Translations under genes and position numbers: made by a program
Shown here: positions 33,669 to 42,591 of the stretch, piece after piece
Position numbering within the stretch: the stretch's first letter is position 1
Layout: each line of letters begins with the position of its first letter
Notes under the pieces: generated by a model
What the model was told of the DNA's origin: nothing
Seen by the model: only the letters and a program-made list of their open reading frames with translations
Databases searched by the model: none
NCBI RefSeq assembly: GCF_022179445.1
Contig: NZ_BPQU01000034.1
Span: 1 to 51,000, forward strand
DNA length: 51,000 nt
Source: Methylobacterium mesophilicum
GTDB taxonomy: Bacteria; Pseudomonadota; Alphaproteobacteria; Rhizobiales; Beijerinckiaceae
Direction of reading: 5' to 3'

Positions 33669-36431
33669 TCAGGACAGGGCTTCCTGAAGAAGCTCCGCCT
33701 CGGCCTCGGCCAGGATCTCGTCGGCCCCCTCACCGTAGACCCGTTCGCGCCCGATCTCGAGCATGACGGATACGGAGAGCGGCGAGACCCGATCGAGAGC
33801 CTTGTGAATGATTCGCCCCTGGATGCGCTCTAGCATCATGCCGAGGCGCCTCACGTCGAGGAGTCCGGTTGCCGCATCCTGTCGCGCCGCGCGCAGCAGG
33901 AGGTGGTCGGGCTGGTGCTTGCGCAGCACGTCGTAGATCAGATCCGTCGAGATCGTGACCTGACGGCCGGACTTCTTCAGGCCGGGGTGATGGCGTTCGA
34001 TCAGGCCGGCGATCACCGCGCATTGCCGGAACGTACGCTTCATCATCGCCGATTCATCGAGCCACGCCTCCAGGTCGTCGCCCAGCATGTCGACCGCGAA
34101 CAGGTCGCCGATGAAGTCGGAGTCCAGCGCAGCGCGCTCCGAAACATCGCGGGTCGTCCAGATCGCGATGCCGTAATCGTTGGCCGCGAACCCGAGCGGG
34201 CGCAGGCCGTCACGCTCCATCCGCCGGGTCAGCAGCATGCCGAGGGTCTGATGTGCCAGCCGTCCCTCGAACGGGAAGGCCGTCAGGTAGTGGCGCTTCC
34301 CCCGTGGGAAGGTCTCCACCAGCAGGTCGCGCTCGCCCGGCAGGACCGAGCGGCGGCGCTGCTGCTGGAGGTAGTCACCGATCTGCTTCGGCAGGCGATC
34401 CCAGGCGAACGGGTCGGCGATGATCGCCCGGACCCGCTCGGCCAGGAAGGTCGAGAGCGGGAATTTCGCGCCGGCATAAGAGGGGATCGCAGGATCGGTC
34501 CCGAGCGGCGCGCGGGTCACCAGGGCCTCGTCCTCGGCGAGTCCCTCGAAGCGCAGGGTCTCGCCGGCGAACAGGAAGGTGTCGCCGATCGTGAGCGTGT
34601 CGGCGAACTCGTCCTCGATCTCGCCGAGCACCCGGCCGCCCTTCGGCAGGACCGTGCCGGGCTTGCCGCGCAGGGTCCGGCCGAGCCGCACCCGGACCCG
34701 CGCCGCCTCGACGATCGTGCCCACATTCATCCGGTACGCCTGCGCCGTCCGGGCATCGCGCACGCGCCAGAGGCCGTCGGGCCCGCGCAGGATCTTGGCG
34801 AAGCGCTCGTAGGCACGCAGGGCATAGCCGCCGGTCGCGACGTAATCGACGACCTGCTCGAAAGATTCCCAGGTCAGGCCGGCATAGGGTGCTGCGGAGA
34901 CGATCTCGTCGTAGAGGCCGACCGGGTCGAAGGCGTCCGCGCAGGCCATGCCGAGCACGTGCTGGGCGAGCACGTCGAGGGCGCCGAGCCGCGCGTCGGG
35001 GGTATCCTGCGCGGCCGCCTCGACGGCGTCGAGGGCCGCCTGGCACTCCAGCATCTCGAAGCGGTTGCCGGGGACGAGATAGGCCTTCGAGGGCTCGTCC
35101 ATCCGGTGGTTGGCCCGGCCGATCCGCTGCATGATCCGGCTCGCGCCCTTGGGCGCCCCGACATTGACCACGAGATCGACGTCGCCCCAGTCGATGCCGA
35201 GGTCGAGGGTTGCGGTGCAGACGATCGCCCGCAATCGTCCCTCCGCCATCGCGGCCTCGACCCGTCGCCGCTGCTGCGCGTCGAGGGATCCGTGATGGAT
35301 CGCGATCGGCAGCGCGTCCTCGTTGAGGCGCCAGAGCTCTTGGAACGTGTACTCGGCCTGGAGCCGGGTGTTGACGAAGACCAGGGTCGTCCGGTGCTCT
35401 TTGATCAATTCGTAGATCGCCGGCATCGAGTGCCAGGCGGTGTGCCCCGAGATCGGCAGCGACCGCCCGAGATCGAGCAGGCGCAAGTCGGCCTTGGCGC
35501 CGCCTCGGACGGTCACGAGGTCGGCCATGGGCGGCTGTTTTTCCCCTCCCCCCTCTGCAGGGAAGGAAGGGAGAGGCGCCTGGGTCGGGCGTGTGACCTC
35601 ATCGAGCGCCGACACCGCGACGCGCTTCCTCTCCCGTGCGGGAAAGGGGACCCGAGCCTCGTCCGGGGCTGTATGACTCCGACCGCCCGCAGAGGGGGGA
35701 GGGGAAAGCTCCAGCTGCGGCACCAGGTACTTCCGCAATTCGTCGGGCTCTCGGACCGTTGCGGACAGCCCGATCGCTGCCAGATCCGGGCTGAGGCGGT
35801 GCAGCCGGGCGAGGGCCAGGGAGAGCAGGTCCCCGCGTTTCGAGGTCACGAGGGCATGCAGCTCGTCGAGGATGACGCAGCGCAGGCCGGAGAAGAATTC
35901 GGCGGCGTCGCGATGGGCGATCAGAAGCGCCAGCTGCTCGGGCGTCGTCAGCAGGATGTCGGGCGGGCGGCTGATCTGGCGGGTGCGCTTGTGCGCCGGG
36001 GTATCGCCGGTGCGGGTCTCGACGCGTACCGGGAGACCCATCTGGGCGATGGGCGCGTCGAGGTTGCGGGCGATGTCGACCGCCAGCGCCTTGAGCGGCG
36101 AGACGTAGAGGGTATGCAGGCCCTTGGCGGTCTTGGGCTCCGCTTTGGGGGCTGCCCGTTCCGCCAGAGCCACGAGGCTCGGCAGGAATCCTGCGAGCGT
36201 CTTACCGGCGCCGGTCGGCGCCACCAGGAGCGCCGACCGGCCCGACCGGGCGATCCGCAGCAGGTCGAGCTGGTGCGGCCGCGGCGTCCAGCCACGCGCG
36301 GCGAACCACGCCCGGAAGGCCTCCGGCAGGATCTCGGATCGATCGCTCAGGCCAGGGCCATCAGGAAGCGGTCGATCAGTTCCAGGGCTCGCTCGCTCAT
36401 CGGACTCGGGTACCGGGCGAAGACGTGGCAA
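33669..36431 (-). CDS. lhr: Lhr-type ligase-associated DEXH helicase with inserted repeat
   Basis: 920 codons from a TTG at 36431. Superfamily 2 helicase: Walker A 'LLVAPTGAGKT' (71-78), 'LYVSPLKALAVDIARNL', DELH (189-192), 'GLSATV', 'TTLVFVNTRLQAEYTFQELW', 'IVCTATLDLGIDWGDVDLVV' and motif VI 'QRIGRANHR', then the Lhr core and DEAD-associated C-terminal domain. It pairs with PdeM in DNA repair. Residues ~242-298 ('SPPPSAGGRSHTAPDEARVP...PAEGGGEKQP') are encoded by a palindromic repeat inserted in frame (separate entry). Without it the protein would be about 860 aa, the usual size. The start is doubtful: the TTG overlaps the esterase gene by 85 nt, and a CTG at 36349 that overlaps the esterase stop is an alternative. 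Confidence 0.92.
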   Translation of the reverse strand: MPRLRPVPESDERASPGTDRPLPDGPGLSDRSEILPEAFRAWFAARGWTPRPHQLDLLRIARSGRSALLVAPTGAGKTLAGFLPSLVALAERAAPKAEPKTAKGLHTLYVSPLKALAVDIARNLDAPIAQMGLPVRVETRTGDTPAHKRTRQISRPPDILLTTPEQLALLIAHRDAAEFFSGLRCVILDELHALVTSKRGDLLSLALARLHRLSPDLAAIGLSATVREPDELRKYLVPQLELSPPPSAGGRSHTAPDEARVPFPARERKRVAVSALDEVTRPTQAPLPSFPAEGGGEKQPPMADLVTVRGGAKADLRLLDLGRSLPISGHTAWHSMPAIYELIKEHRTTLVFVNTRLQAEYTFQELWRLNEDALPIAIHHGSLDAQQRRRVEAAMAEGRLRAIVCTATLDLGIDWGDVDLVVNVGAPKGASRIMQRIGRANHRMDEPSKAYLVPGNRFEMLECQAALDAVEAAAQDTPDARLGALDVLAQHVLGMACADAFDPVGLYDEIVSAAPYAGLTWESFEQVVDYVATGGYALRAYERFAKILRGPDGLWRVRDARTAQAYRMNVGTIVEAARVRVRLGRTLRGKPGTVLPKGGRVLGEIEDEFADTLTIGDTFLFAGETLRFEGLAEDEALVTRAPLGTDPAIPSYAGAKFPLSTFLAERVRAIIADPFAWDRLPKQIGDYLQQQRRRSVLPGERDLLVETFPRGKRHYLTAFPFEGRLAHQTLGMLLTRRMERDGLRPLGFAANDYGIAIWTTRDVSERAALDSDFIGDLFAVDMLGDDLEAWLDESAMMKRTFRQCAVIAGLIERHHPGLKKSGRQVTISTDLIYDVLRKHQPDHLLLRAARQDAATGLLDVRRLGMMLERIQGRIIHKALDRVSPLSVSVMLEIGRERVYGEGADEILAEAEAELLQEALS
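35541..35706. repeat. In-frame palindromic repeat element inside lhr
   Basis: The segment is bounded by inverted repeats: 35541-35558 (TTCCCCTCCCCCCTCTGC) and 35689-35706 are exact reverse complements, with near-complementary bases continuing inward. The ~166-bp insert keeps the reading frame and adds ~56 low-complexity residues between helicase motif III and the next conserved block (ADLVTV). The internal text 'gcgcctgggtcgggcgtg' and a CCCG-TG-CGGG mini-hairpin resemble a second, intergenic copy near 44265-44385. It resembles palindromic elements that enter coding regions in other alphaproteobacteria. Confidence 0.8.
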
Positions 36432-37303
36432 CCGCCGGGATAGATCGCGGTGTGGCCGCCATTGCCCGCGGCGGCCCAGCGCGCCGACATGTAGAGCGTG
36501 TCGTCGAGAAGCGGGTCAGCGGTCCCGATGGTGAACAGGGCCGGCGGCAATCCTTTCAGGTCGGCATAGATCGGCGACACGTCCGGACGCCGTCGGTCGA
36601 TCCCCTCGCGGACGTAGCCGTCCGCGAACTTGGTGAGATCGAGGGTGTTCACGACGAGGCGCTCGTCGCCCCAGTTGCGCACCGACGGGGTCAGGCCGAG
36701 GTCGTAGAAGCCCGCGTTGAGGTTGGCGCCCCGGAACGCGCGCGGCTGGTTGTGCCGGTCCCGCAGGCGCAGCAGCACCATCACGGCGAGGTGCGCGCCG
36801 ACCGACTCGCCACCGATCGTCAGCGCGTGGACGCCGAACTCGGCCCGGCCGGGTCCCGCGAGCCAGAGGGCGGCGGCCTCGCAATCGAGTAGCGCGGCCG
36901 GATAAGGATGCTCTGGGGCGAGGCGGTACTCCACCGACAGCACGACGAAGCCGCAGGCGTCGGCGATGCGCTCGAGCCAGGGATCCTGCTCGTCGGCCGC
37001 GCCCCAGACCCAGCCGCCCCGGTGGATGTGAAGATAGGCGCCGCGCACCTTCGTGTCGGCCTTCGGGCGGACCACGCGCAGCTTGAGCGGACCGCTGGGC
37101 CCCTCGATCGTCATCCATTCCGCCCGGGCGCTGTGCGGCATCGCCGGAGCCGCCTTGGTCCCGGCGCGGCGGCGGGCACGAACCTCCTCGATCGGGAACG
37201 ACCAGGGATCAGGCAGGGCGGCGTGCGCCGCGACGATCTCGGCATTGAGCCGAAGCGTCTCGGGATCGATCGTCGCCGGGTCGAACAAGGCGTGGTCGAT
37301 CAT
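36347..37303 (-). CDS. Alpha/beta hydrolase (HSL-type esterase)
   Basis: 318 aa. Probable cytoplasmic carboxylesterase/acetyl hydrolase. The oxyanion motif appears as 'LHIHRGGWVWG' (H-R-G-G instead of the usual H-G-G-G), the nucleophile is Ser167 in 'GGESVGAH', and the acid/base are probably Asp263 in 'TADPLLDD' and His293 in 'GGCHVFARY'. 'VVLSVEYRLAPEHPYPAALLD' is the classic HSL-family block. The altered oxyanion motif is worth noting but occurs in some family members. Its 3' end overlaps the proposed lhr start, suggesting cotranscription. Substrate unknown. Confidence 0.9.
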   Translation of the reverse strand: MIDHALFDPATIDPETLRLNAEIVAAHAALPDPWSFPIEEVRARRRAGTKAAPAMPHSARAEWMTIEGPSGPLKLRVVRPKADTKVRGAYLHIHRGGWVWGAADEQDPWLERIADACGFVVLSVEYRLAPEHPYPAALLDCEAAALWLAGPGRAEFGVHALTIGGESVGAHLAVMVLLRLRDRHNQPRAFRGANLNAGFYDLGLTPSVRNWGDERLVVNTLDLTKFADGYVREGIDRRRPDVSPIYADLKGLPPALFTIGTADPLLDDTLYMSARWAAAGNGGHTAIYPGGCHVFARYPSPMSERALELIDRFLMALA

Positions 37304-37504
37304 GTTGGGTCTCGTCCCGTCGGCGCTGTCCCGCGGCCATTCCCGGCATCTTGGCGGGACGGCTCTCGCTTGCCATCTCGGGTCCGTGGGTGAAACCCGC
37401 TAACGTCCGATCCGGGATCCGGTTTCGACGCGGTGTTGTGTGCCGGCCACGGTTCCGCCCGTTTCGTCGCCGATCCGGACCCTTCCTGGCTTCATGAGGA
37501 CGCG

Positions 37505-37849
37505 ATGCTCGTCGATCACGACCGGCGCCGGCAAGGCGCTCCGCCGCCGAACGCCGCCTACGGGTCTGAGACATACCAGCGGCGGCCCTCCGCGCTGCAC
37601 CGATTCCTTGGCGGCTCGCCCGCCGGCGTCTTCCTGCGCCTGCTGTTCCTTTCGGTCCTGGTCGGCGCCTCCATGGCGATGCTCGGCCTGACGCCGGGCC
37701 GGCTATTCTGGCACGCCTACGACTCGGCCCGGGCGCTCCTCGAGATCGGCCTCGCCTCGCTGCACGATTTCGGCGGCTGGATCGTCGCGGGCGCCGTGGT
37801 CGTCATCCCGCTCTGGCTGTTGTCGCGGCTGTTCGCGACCTCGCGCTGA
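37505..37849 (+). CDS. DUF6460-like membrane protein
   Basis: 114 aa. GAGGA lies 5-9 nt before the chosen ATG. A polar N-terminus (~1-40) is followed by 'LHRFLGGSPAGVFLRLLFLS', membrane helix 1 'LLFLSVLVGASMAMLGLTPG', an amphipathic stretch 'RALLEIGLASLHDF' and helix 2 'GWIVAGAVVVIPLWLLSRLF'. The LGGSPxxVxxRL and G-A-V-V-V-I-P-x-W-L patterns match the small uncharacterised DUF6460 family. Function unknown. It sits 38 nt upstream of the MATE gene and may be cotranscribed with it. Confidence 0.8.
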   Translation: MLVDHDRRRQGAPPPNAAYGSETYQRRPSALHRFLGGSPAGVFLRLLFLSVLVGASMAMLGLTPGRLFWHAYDSARALLEIGLASLHDFGGWIVAGAVVVIPLWLLSRLFATSR

Positions 37850-37887
37850 TCGGGACGCGCATCGTCCGGCTCGGCTAAGGTCGCGGC

Positions 37888-39264
37888 ATGACGCATCCGC
37901 CCGCCGCCCCGGTCCTGCCGACGCACCGCAGCGTATTGGCGTTGGCGCTGCCGATGACGCTCGCCAACGTCACGACGCCGATGCTCGGCTTCGTCGGCGC
38001 GGCGGTGATCGGCCGGCTCGGCGATGCGGCCCTGCTCGGCGCGGTTGCGCTGGGAGCCGTCATCTTCGATGCCATCTTCTGGTCGTTCGGGTCCCTGCGC
38101 ATGGCAACCGCGGGACTGACCGCGCAGGCGGTCGGGGCCCGGGAGGGCATCGAGGTCGACCGCATCCTGGCCCGAGCGCTGATGGCCGGCGCCGCGATCG
38201 GCCTGGCCCTGCTCGCGCTGCAATGGCCGATCGCCAAAGCCGCCTTCGCGGTCAGTGGCGCCAGCGAGGCGGTGACGTCGGGGCTCGCGACCTACTTCCA
38301 TATCCGCATCCTGTCCGCGCCCTTCGTGCTGGCAAGTTATGGCGTGCTCGGCTCGGTGGTGGGGCGTGGGCGGACCGATCTCGGTCTGCTGCTGCAGGTG
38401 GCGATCAACCTGATCAATGTCGGGCTGACGCTCGCCTTCGTGCTGGGCCTCGGCCTGGGGCTCGCCGGCGCGGCGCTGGCGACTTTGTGCGCGGAGGCGG
38501 CCGGGCTGGGGCTCGGCCTGATCGTGCTCGCGCGGCTCGGATCGCGCCCGTTCCGGGTGCCGCTGCGCGACCTGCGGGACGCCGCCGCCCTGCGCCGGAC
38601 GCTCAGCGTCAACCTCGACGTGATCCTGCGCACCCTGGCGCTGATCACCGGCATCGTGCTGTTCTCGGCGCTCGGCGCCCGCCAGGGCGACGTGGTCCTG
38701 GCGGCGAATTCCGTCCTCTGGAACCTGTTCCTGATCGGCGGCTTCTTCCTCGACGGCTTCGCTACGGCGGCGGAAACCCTGTGCGGACAAGCGGTTGGCG
38801 CCCGGGACGCCGCCGGGTTCCGGCGGGCCTCCGCGTTGAGCCTGCGCTGGTGCCTGGGCTTCGGGATCGGGGTCAGCCTGCTGGCGCTCGGTTTGGGGCC
38901 GGGCTTCATCGACTTCGTCACCACCAGCGCGCCGGTGCGCGAGACCGCCCGGGCATACCTGCCGTATGCCGCGCTGGCGCCGTTCGCCGCAACGGCGGCG
39001 TTCGCCTATGACGGGATCTATATCGGCGCCACCTGGACGCGGGCGATGCGCAACCTGATGGCGGGGGCGCTCGCGATCTACTGCGCGGCTCTGGGGCTGG
39101 TGCAGGTGTTCGGCCTGGGAAATGCCGGGCTGTGGCTGGCCTTCGTGGCGTTCCTGGGTGCCCGAGGCCTGTTCCAGGCGGTCGCGTTTCCCGGCCTGGC
39201 CCGCGACACGTTTCGCGGATCGACGCAGTTCGCGGACGGGAATCCGACGCCAGCCTCCGCGTAG
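37888..39264 (+). CDS. MATE-family efflux transporter (DinF-like)
   Basis: 458 aa with about twelve hydrophobic helices. Drug/cation or organic-compound antiporter of the inner membrane. Seen: 'VLALALPMTLANVTTPMLGF' (first helix, typical MATE), 'ATAGLTAQAVGARE' (conserved GQxxGA-like stretch), 'NSVLWNLFLIGGFFLDGFAT' and 'AAETLCGQAVGARDAAGFRR' at the start of the second bundle. The subfamily looks DinF-like. Substrate unknown. It follows the DUF6460 gene at 38 nt. Confidence 0.93.
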   Translation: MTHPPAAPVLPTHRSVLALALPMTLANVTTPMLGFVGAAVIGRLGDAALLGAVALGAVIFDAIFWSFGSLRMATAGLTAQAVGAREGIEVDRILARALMAGAAIGLALLALQWPIAKAAFAVSGASEAVTSGLATYFHIRILSAPFVLASYGVLGSVVGRGRTDLGLLLQVAINLINVGLTLAFVLGLGLGLAGAALATLCAEAAGLGLGLIVLARLGSRPFRVPLRDLRDAAALRRTLSVNLDVILRTLALITGIVLFSALGARQGDVVLAANSVLWNLFLIGGFFLDGFATAAETLCGQAVGARDAAGFRRASALSLRWCLGFGIGVSLLALGLGPGFIDFVTTSAPVRETARAYLPYAALAPFAATAAFAYDGIYIGATWTRAMRNLMAGALAIYCAALGLVQVFGLGNAGLWLAFVAFLGARGLFQAVAFPGLARDTFRGSTQFADGNPTPASA

Positions 39265-39340
39265 TCCACGAAGCGTAAGCCGCGGCGCCCGAATCCGGGG
39301 TCGTTCTTCGAAGAATTGCTGTCCGGACGCGCGGCCCGGC

Positions 39341-39679
39341 TCAGCGCGGATCCTTCCAGGCCGTCGCGGCCGGCGGCGCGGCCCGGGCGACCGTCCCGGT
39401 GGTGCGCGGGATCTCGGCCTCGGCGCGGCGTTGCGGCGCCCGGCGGATGCTGCCGTAACGCCGGCCCCGGCGGAGGTGGCGGCGTCCGCGCTCGCTGGAA
39501 TGGCCGACGAACCCGCCGACCACGGCGCCGGCGACAGCCCCGATCGGGCCGCCCACCAGGGCGCCGGCGACCGCACCGGAGCCGACCCCCAGGGTGGTCC
39601 GGCTCTGGGCCCGGGCCGGATCGGGCGCCCCGGCCAGGACCAGGCCGGCGAGGACGAAGACAGTCGAGAGAGCGCGCAT
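39341..39679 (-). CDS. Secreted glycine-zipper protein
   Basis: 112 aa. Signal peptide 'MRALSTVFVLAGLVLAG', cleavage near ARA/QSR. The centre is a glycine-zipper segment, 'VGSGAVAGALVGGPIGAVAG' followed by AVVGGFVG, that can pack into a membrane hairpin. The rest is Arg/Ala-rich ('RRHLRRGRRYGSIRRAPQRR'). It resembles small YMGG/glycine-zipper envelope proteins with no assigned role. It converges with the MATE gene, and upstream DNA to 39895 holds no other gene. Confidence 0.7.
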   Translation of the reverse strand: MRALSTVFVLAGLVLAGAPDPARAQSRTTLGVGSGAVAGALVGGPIGAVAGAVVGGFVGHSSERGRRHLRRGRRYGSIRRAPQRRAEAEIPRTTGTVARAAPPAATAWKDPR

Positions 39680-39895
39680 AGGACCAGATCCCGGGATCCA
39701 AGGATTGAACCCAGGCCGCCTTTAGCCGTGAGAACATGACCAAAGCACGGCTGGATCGAACACCGCCCTTGATCGTATCAAACCGCGCGCGGACTCACCG
39801 ATGGCAAGACTTCGGGCGTGGCGTATCGGACGTTCTGCTCTAGGGTGCAGTGCAACGAAGGCCGGCCGGGGAGCGGCCGCAGGAGGGAGATGCCC

Positions 39896-40789
39896 ATGGC
39901 CACGACGACGGACCTGCGCCTGCGCCGGAGCGTGCTCTACATGCCCGGCTCGAATCAGCGGGCGCTCGACAAGGCCAAGACCCTGCCGGTGGACAGCATC
40001 ATCCTCGACCTCGAGGACGCGGTCGGCCCCGAGGAGAAGGAGCTCGCCCGGGAGCAGGTCTGCGCCGCGGTGAAGAGCGGCGCATACGGGAGCCGCGAAT
40101 TGGTGATCCGGGTCAACGCCCCGCAGACCCCCTGGGGCGAGGCCGACCTCCACGCCGCGATCGAGGCCAAGCCCGACGCGATCCTGATGCCGAAGGTCTC
40201 GTCCTCGGCGGTGCTGGAGAGCATCGCCGACCGGCTCGAATCCCTCGACGCCCCCGAGGGCATCGCCGTCTGGGCGATGATCGAGACCCCGGCCTCGATC
40301 CTCAACATCCAGGAGATCGCCCGGGCCAGGCGCGATCCGCGCATGCGCCTGACCTGCCTGGTGCTCGGCACCAACGATCTCGCCAAGGACACCTGGGCCA
40401 AGATCGTACCGGGCCGGGTGCCGATGCTGCCCTGGATGATGATGGCGCTCGCCGCCGCCCGGGCCGAGGGCCTGGCGATCCTCGATGGCGTCTACAACGA
40501 CATCGCCGACACGGAGGGCTGCCGCGACGAGTGCCGCCAGGCCCGCGACCTCGGCTTCGACGGCAAGACCCTGATCCACCCGACCCAGCTGGAGCCGGCC
40601 AACGCCTCGTTCGCCCCCACCGACGAGGAGGTGCGAAGGGCCAAGCTGGTGATCGAGGCGTTCGAGCGCCCGGAATACGCCAAGCGCGGCGCGATCAAGC
40701 TCGAAGGCCGCCTCTACGAGCGCCAGCACCTCGGCGTGAACCGCCGGGCCGTGACCTGGGCCGAGGCGATCCGGGCGAAGGGGTTCTGA
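39896..40789 (+). CDS. HpcH/HpaI-family CoA ester lyase (CitE-like)
   Basis: 297 aa. TIM-barrel lyase or thioesterase acting on beta-hydroxyacyl-CoA esters (citrate-lyase beta, malyl-CoA and related). Seen: 'LRRSVLYMPGSNQRALDKAK', 'SIILDLEDAVGPEEKE' (metal-binding ED), 'ELVIRVNAPQTPWG', 'AILMPKVSS', 'VWAMIETPASILNIQEIA' (catalytic/metal Glu), 'LVLGTNDLAKD' and 'GFDGKTLIHPTQLEPAN'. It is distinct from the serine-cycle MclA that I recall, and its substrate is unresolved (malyl-CoA or methylmalyl-CoA chemistry is plausible in this host). AGGAGGG lies 8 nt before ATG 39896; the ATG at 39890 is too close to it. Confidence 0.9.
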   Translation: MATTTDLRLRRSVLYMPGSNQRALDKAKTLPVDSIILDLEDAVGPEEKELAREQVCAAVKSGAYGSRELVIRVNAPQTPWGEADLHAAIEAKPDAILMPKVSSSAVLESIADRLESLDAPEGIAVWAMIETPASILNIQEIARARRDPRMRLTCLVLGTNDLAKDTWAKIVPGRVPMLPWMMMALAAARAEGLAILDGVYNDIADTEGCRDECRQARDLGFDGKTLIHPTQLEPANASFAPTDEEVRRAKLVIEAFERPEYAKRGAIKLEGRLYERQHLGVNRRAVTWAEAIRAKGF

Positions 40790-41530
40790 GAGCGGGCGGC
40801 CGATTCCGGTCTCGGGCCACGCCGAGATGCCGGCGGGCGCTTCCCGGGGTGGACGGCGCAACCCGCATCGGAACGGGCCCGAGCGGGCATGAGGCGCTTC
40901 CCCGCGCACTCCGGCTCGGATGCTCAAACAGCGGCCGATGACGGGCGGAACGCGCCCTCTTTCCCGTTGCAGCCACGGGCGACACCAGTTGGGATTTTGA
41001 TCACTCCCCATCGTTGAAAGTTCAGTCTGATCCTTCCAGCGATGGCCGGATCGATACGGCCACGCCCCGTCGTCCCGGGGCCGCGCAGCGGAGCCCGGCA
41101 TCCGGAACCGCCGACGTGCCAACGTCCTGATCGGGCAACGTTTCTCGAGCCCGGGTTCGCCTGGGGCGCCCCGGAATGGCGGCGTGGGTTATCAGCGGTG
41201 GGGTATCGATCCTCGGGACGCGGATCTTCCAACCGGTGTAGCCCGTAGCCGCAAGGGGGCGGGGAAAACGCGTCGTGCGTCCCGTGCCTATGCCCGAAGG
41301 CGTTGTGTGAAACTCCAAGCCCTGCGGCGAGAGAGGACCGGCGCCCGTGTCCCAGTTGCAGGCCGGTCCGTCGTCGCACCGGCGCTCGGCCGATCGCGGC
41401 CGGAAGACAGCAAGGCCTGCGAAACCCCGGCGGATCTTTGGTGCGCGCGTGGACGATTGACCCACCGCCGTTAACGTGGGCGTGTCATGGGAGAGGTCTT
41501 TAAGCCTAGCGTGACAGAAGGACCGCGACG
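40790..41530. other. Gene-poor region with two REP palindromes
   Basis: No convincing coding region in 740 bp; long frames are Arg/Ser/Pro-rich shadows. REP-like units occur at 41071-41103 and, inverted, at 41147-41178. The remainder carries scattered GC-rich dyads and should include the promoter of the MipA/OmpV gene. Confidence 0.55.
41071..41178. repeat. Inverted pair of REP palindromes
   Basis: CGTCCCGGGGCCGCGCAGCG begins unit 1 (41071-41103, ending GGAGCCCGGCATC). Unit 2 (41147-41178) is the reverse orientation of the CCCGGGG...AGCGAGCCCGG pattern, in diverged form. They match the units at 44051, 44129, 48995 and 50794. Confidence 0.7.
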
Positions 41531-42388
41531 GTGCCCCGCCTGCCCGTGCACGCCCGTGCACTTCCGAATCGATGGCCCCGGCGCGCCGCGCGGCCCGGCC
41601 TGTCCCTGGCGGCGGCCCTGGCCCTGTGCCCGGTCATGGCGCGCGCCGACGACCTGAGCGCGCTGTTCGATCACAACACCGTCGTCTCGGTCGGCGGATT
41701 CGCCGGTGCCGGCCCGCGCTTCCAGGGGAGCCGGGCGGCCGGGCTCTGGGGTTTGCCCTACCTGTCGTTCCGCAAGGCCGACGAGCCCCACGACTGGTGG
41801 TCCCCGGACGACGGCCTCGATGCCACGCTCGTGGGCGAGGGCCCGGTCCAGCTGGGTGCCGTCCTGGACTTCCGGGAAGGCCGGTCGCGCCGCGACGACC
41901 AGCGCCTCGCCGGCCTGCCGCGCCTGCCGGCCACGGTCGGGCTTGGCCTGTTCGGAGAGGTCTGGCCGGTCCCCGATACGTTTAGGCTGCGGGCCGAGGT
42001 CACGCAGGGCGTCCGCGCCCATGACGGGATCATCGCCAAGCTGGCGGCCGACCTGGTGGGCCGTTTCGGGCGGTTCACCCTCAGCCTGGGCCCCCGGTTC
42101 GTGGTCGGCGATGCCGCCGCCATGCATCTGGACTTCGACGTCCCGGTCGCCGCGACGCTCGTGAATCCCGTCCTGGCCCCGTACCGGGCTTCTTCTGGAC
42201 CGCGTTCCGCCGGGGCGACGGCCACCGTGAGCTACGATTGGTCCGACGCGTGGCAGAGCCTCGGCTATGTCCGCTACGACAGGTTGATCGCCGCGGCGGC
42301 GGCGAGCCCGATCGTGCGCCGCGTCGGCACCGCGAACGAACTCACGGTTGCGGTCGGGGCGATCTACTCATTCCGCACGTCTCCTTGA
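41531..42388 (+). CDS. MipA/OmpV-family outer-membrane protein
   Basis: 285 aa from GTG. Signal peptide 'PGLSLAAALALCPVMARA' after an Arg-rich n-region. The mature sequence shows the family pattern: 'VVSVGGFAGAGPRFQGSRAA', 'LWGLPYLSFRKAD', 'PATVGLGLFGEVW', 'LRAEVTQGVRAHDGIIAKLA', 'FTLSLGPRFVVGDA' and a terminal aromatic strand 'LTVAVGAIYSFRTSP', typical of beta-barrels. These proteins are scaffolds or porin-like structures in the outer membrane. Substrate unknown. A stand-alone gene. Confidence 0.85.
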   Translation: MPRLPVHARALPNRWPRRAARPGLSLAAALALCPVMARADDLSALFDHNTVVSVGGFAGAGPRFQGSRAAGLWGLPYLSFRKADEPHDWWSPDDGLDATLVGEGPVQLGAVLDFREGRSRRDDQRLAGLPRLPATVGLGLFGEVWPVPDTFRLRAEVTQGVRAHDGIIAKLAADLVGRFGRFTLSLGPRFVVGDAAAMHLDFDVPVAATLVNPVLAPYRASSGPRSAGATATVSYDWSDAWQSLGYVRYDRLIAAAAASPIVRRVGTANELTVAVGAIYSFRTSP

Positions 42389-42591
42389 ACTTGGACAAAG
42401 ACCAAAGAGCGGTCTTCTGCTTGATGACATAGATCACGCGTTCGTGAGTATCTTCCGTCAGACGATCACGGACCCGTGATGACTGTGGCTGATCGGGCAC
42501 GGTCGGAAAAAGTTCATGTTTTAAGCTGCCGCCGCGGGATTGTTTCCGAAGTTTTGCGCTACTCACTCTCCCCATCGAGCGGAGAGCACCG

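Noticed and set aside
33903..36443. 846-codon open frame opposite lhr
   Set aside because: Antisense shadow; composition rich in Arg/Gly/His/Asp, no domain, and the reverse-strand frame contains all the helicase motifs.
40790..41530. Possible cobalamin-type riboswitch before the MipA/OmpV gene
   Set aside because: No B12-box or conserved core could be found; only GC-rich dyads and REP units are present.
41022..41561. 179-codon reverse-strand frame before the MipA/OmpV gene
   Set aside because: It runs through two REP palindromes and has the Arg/Pro/Thr composition of a shadow frame.
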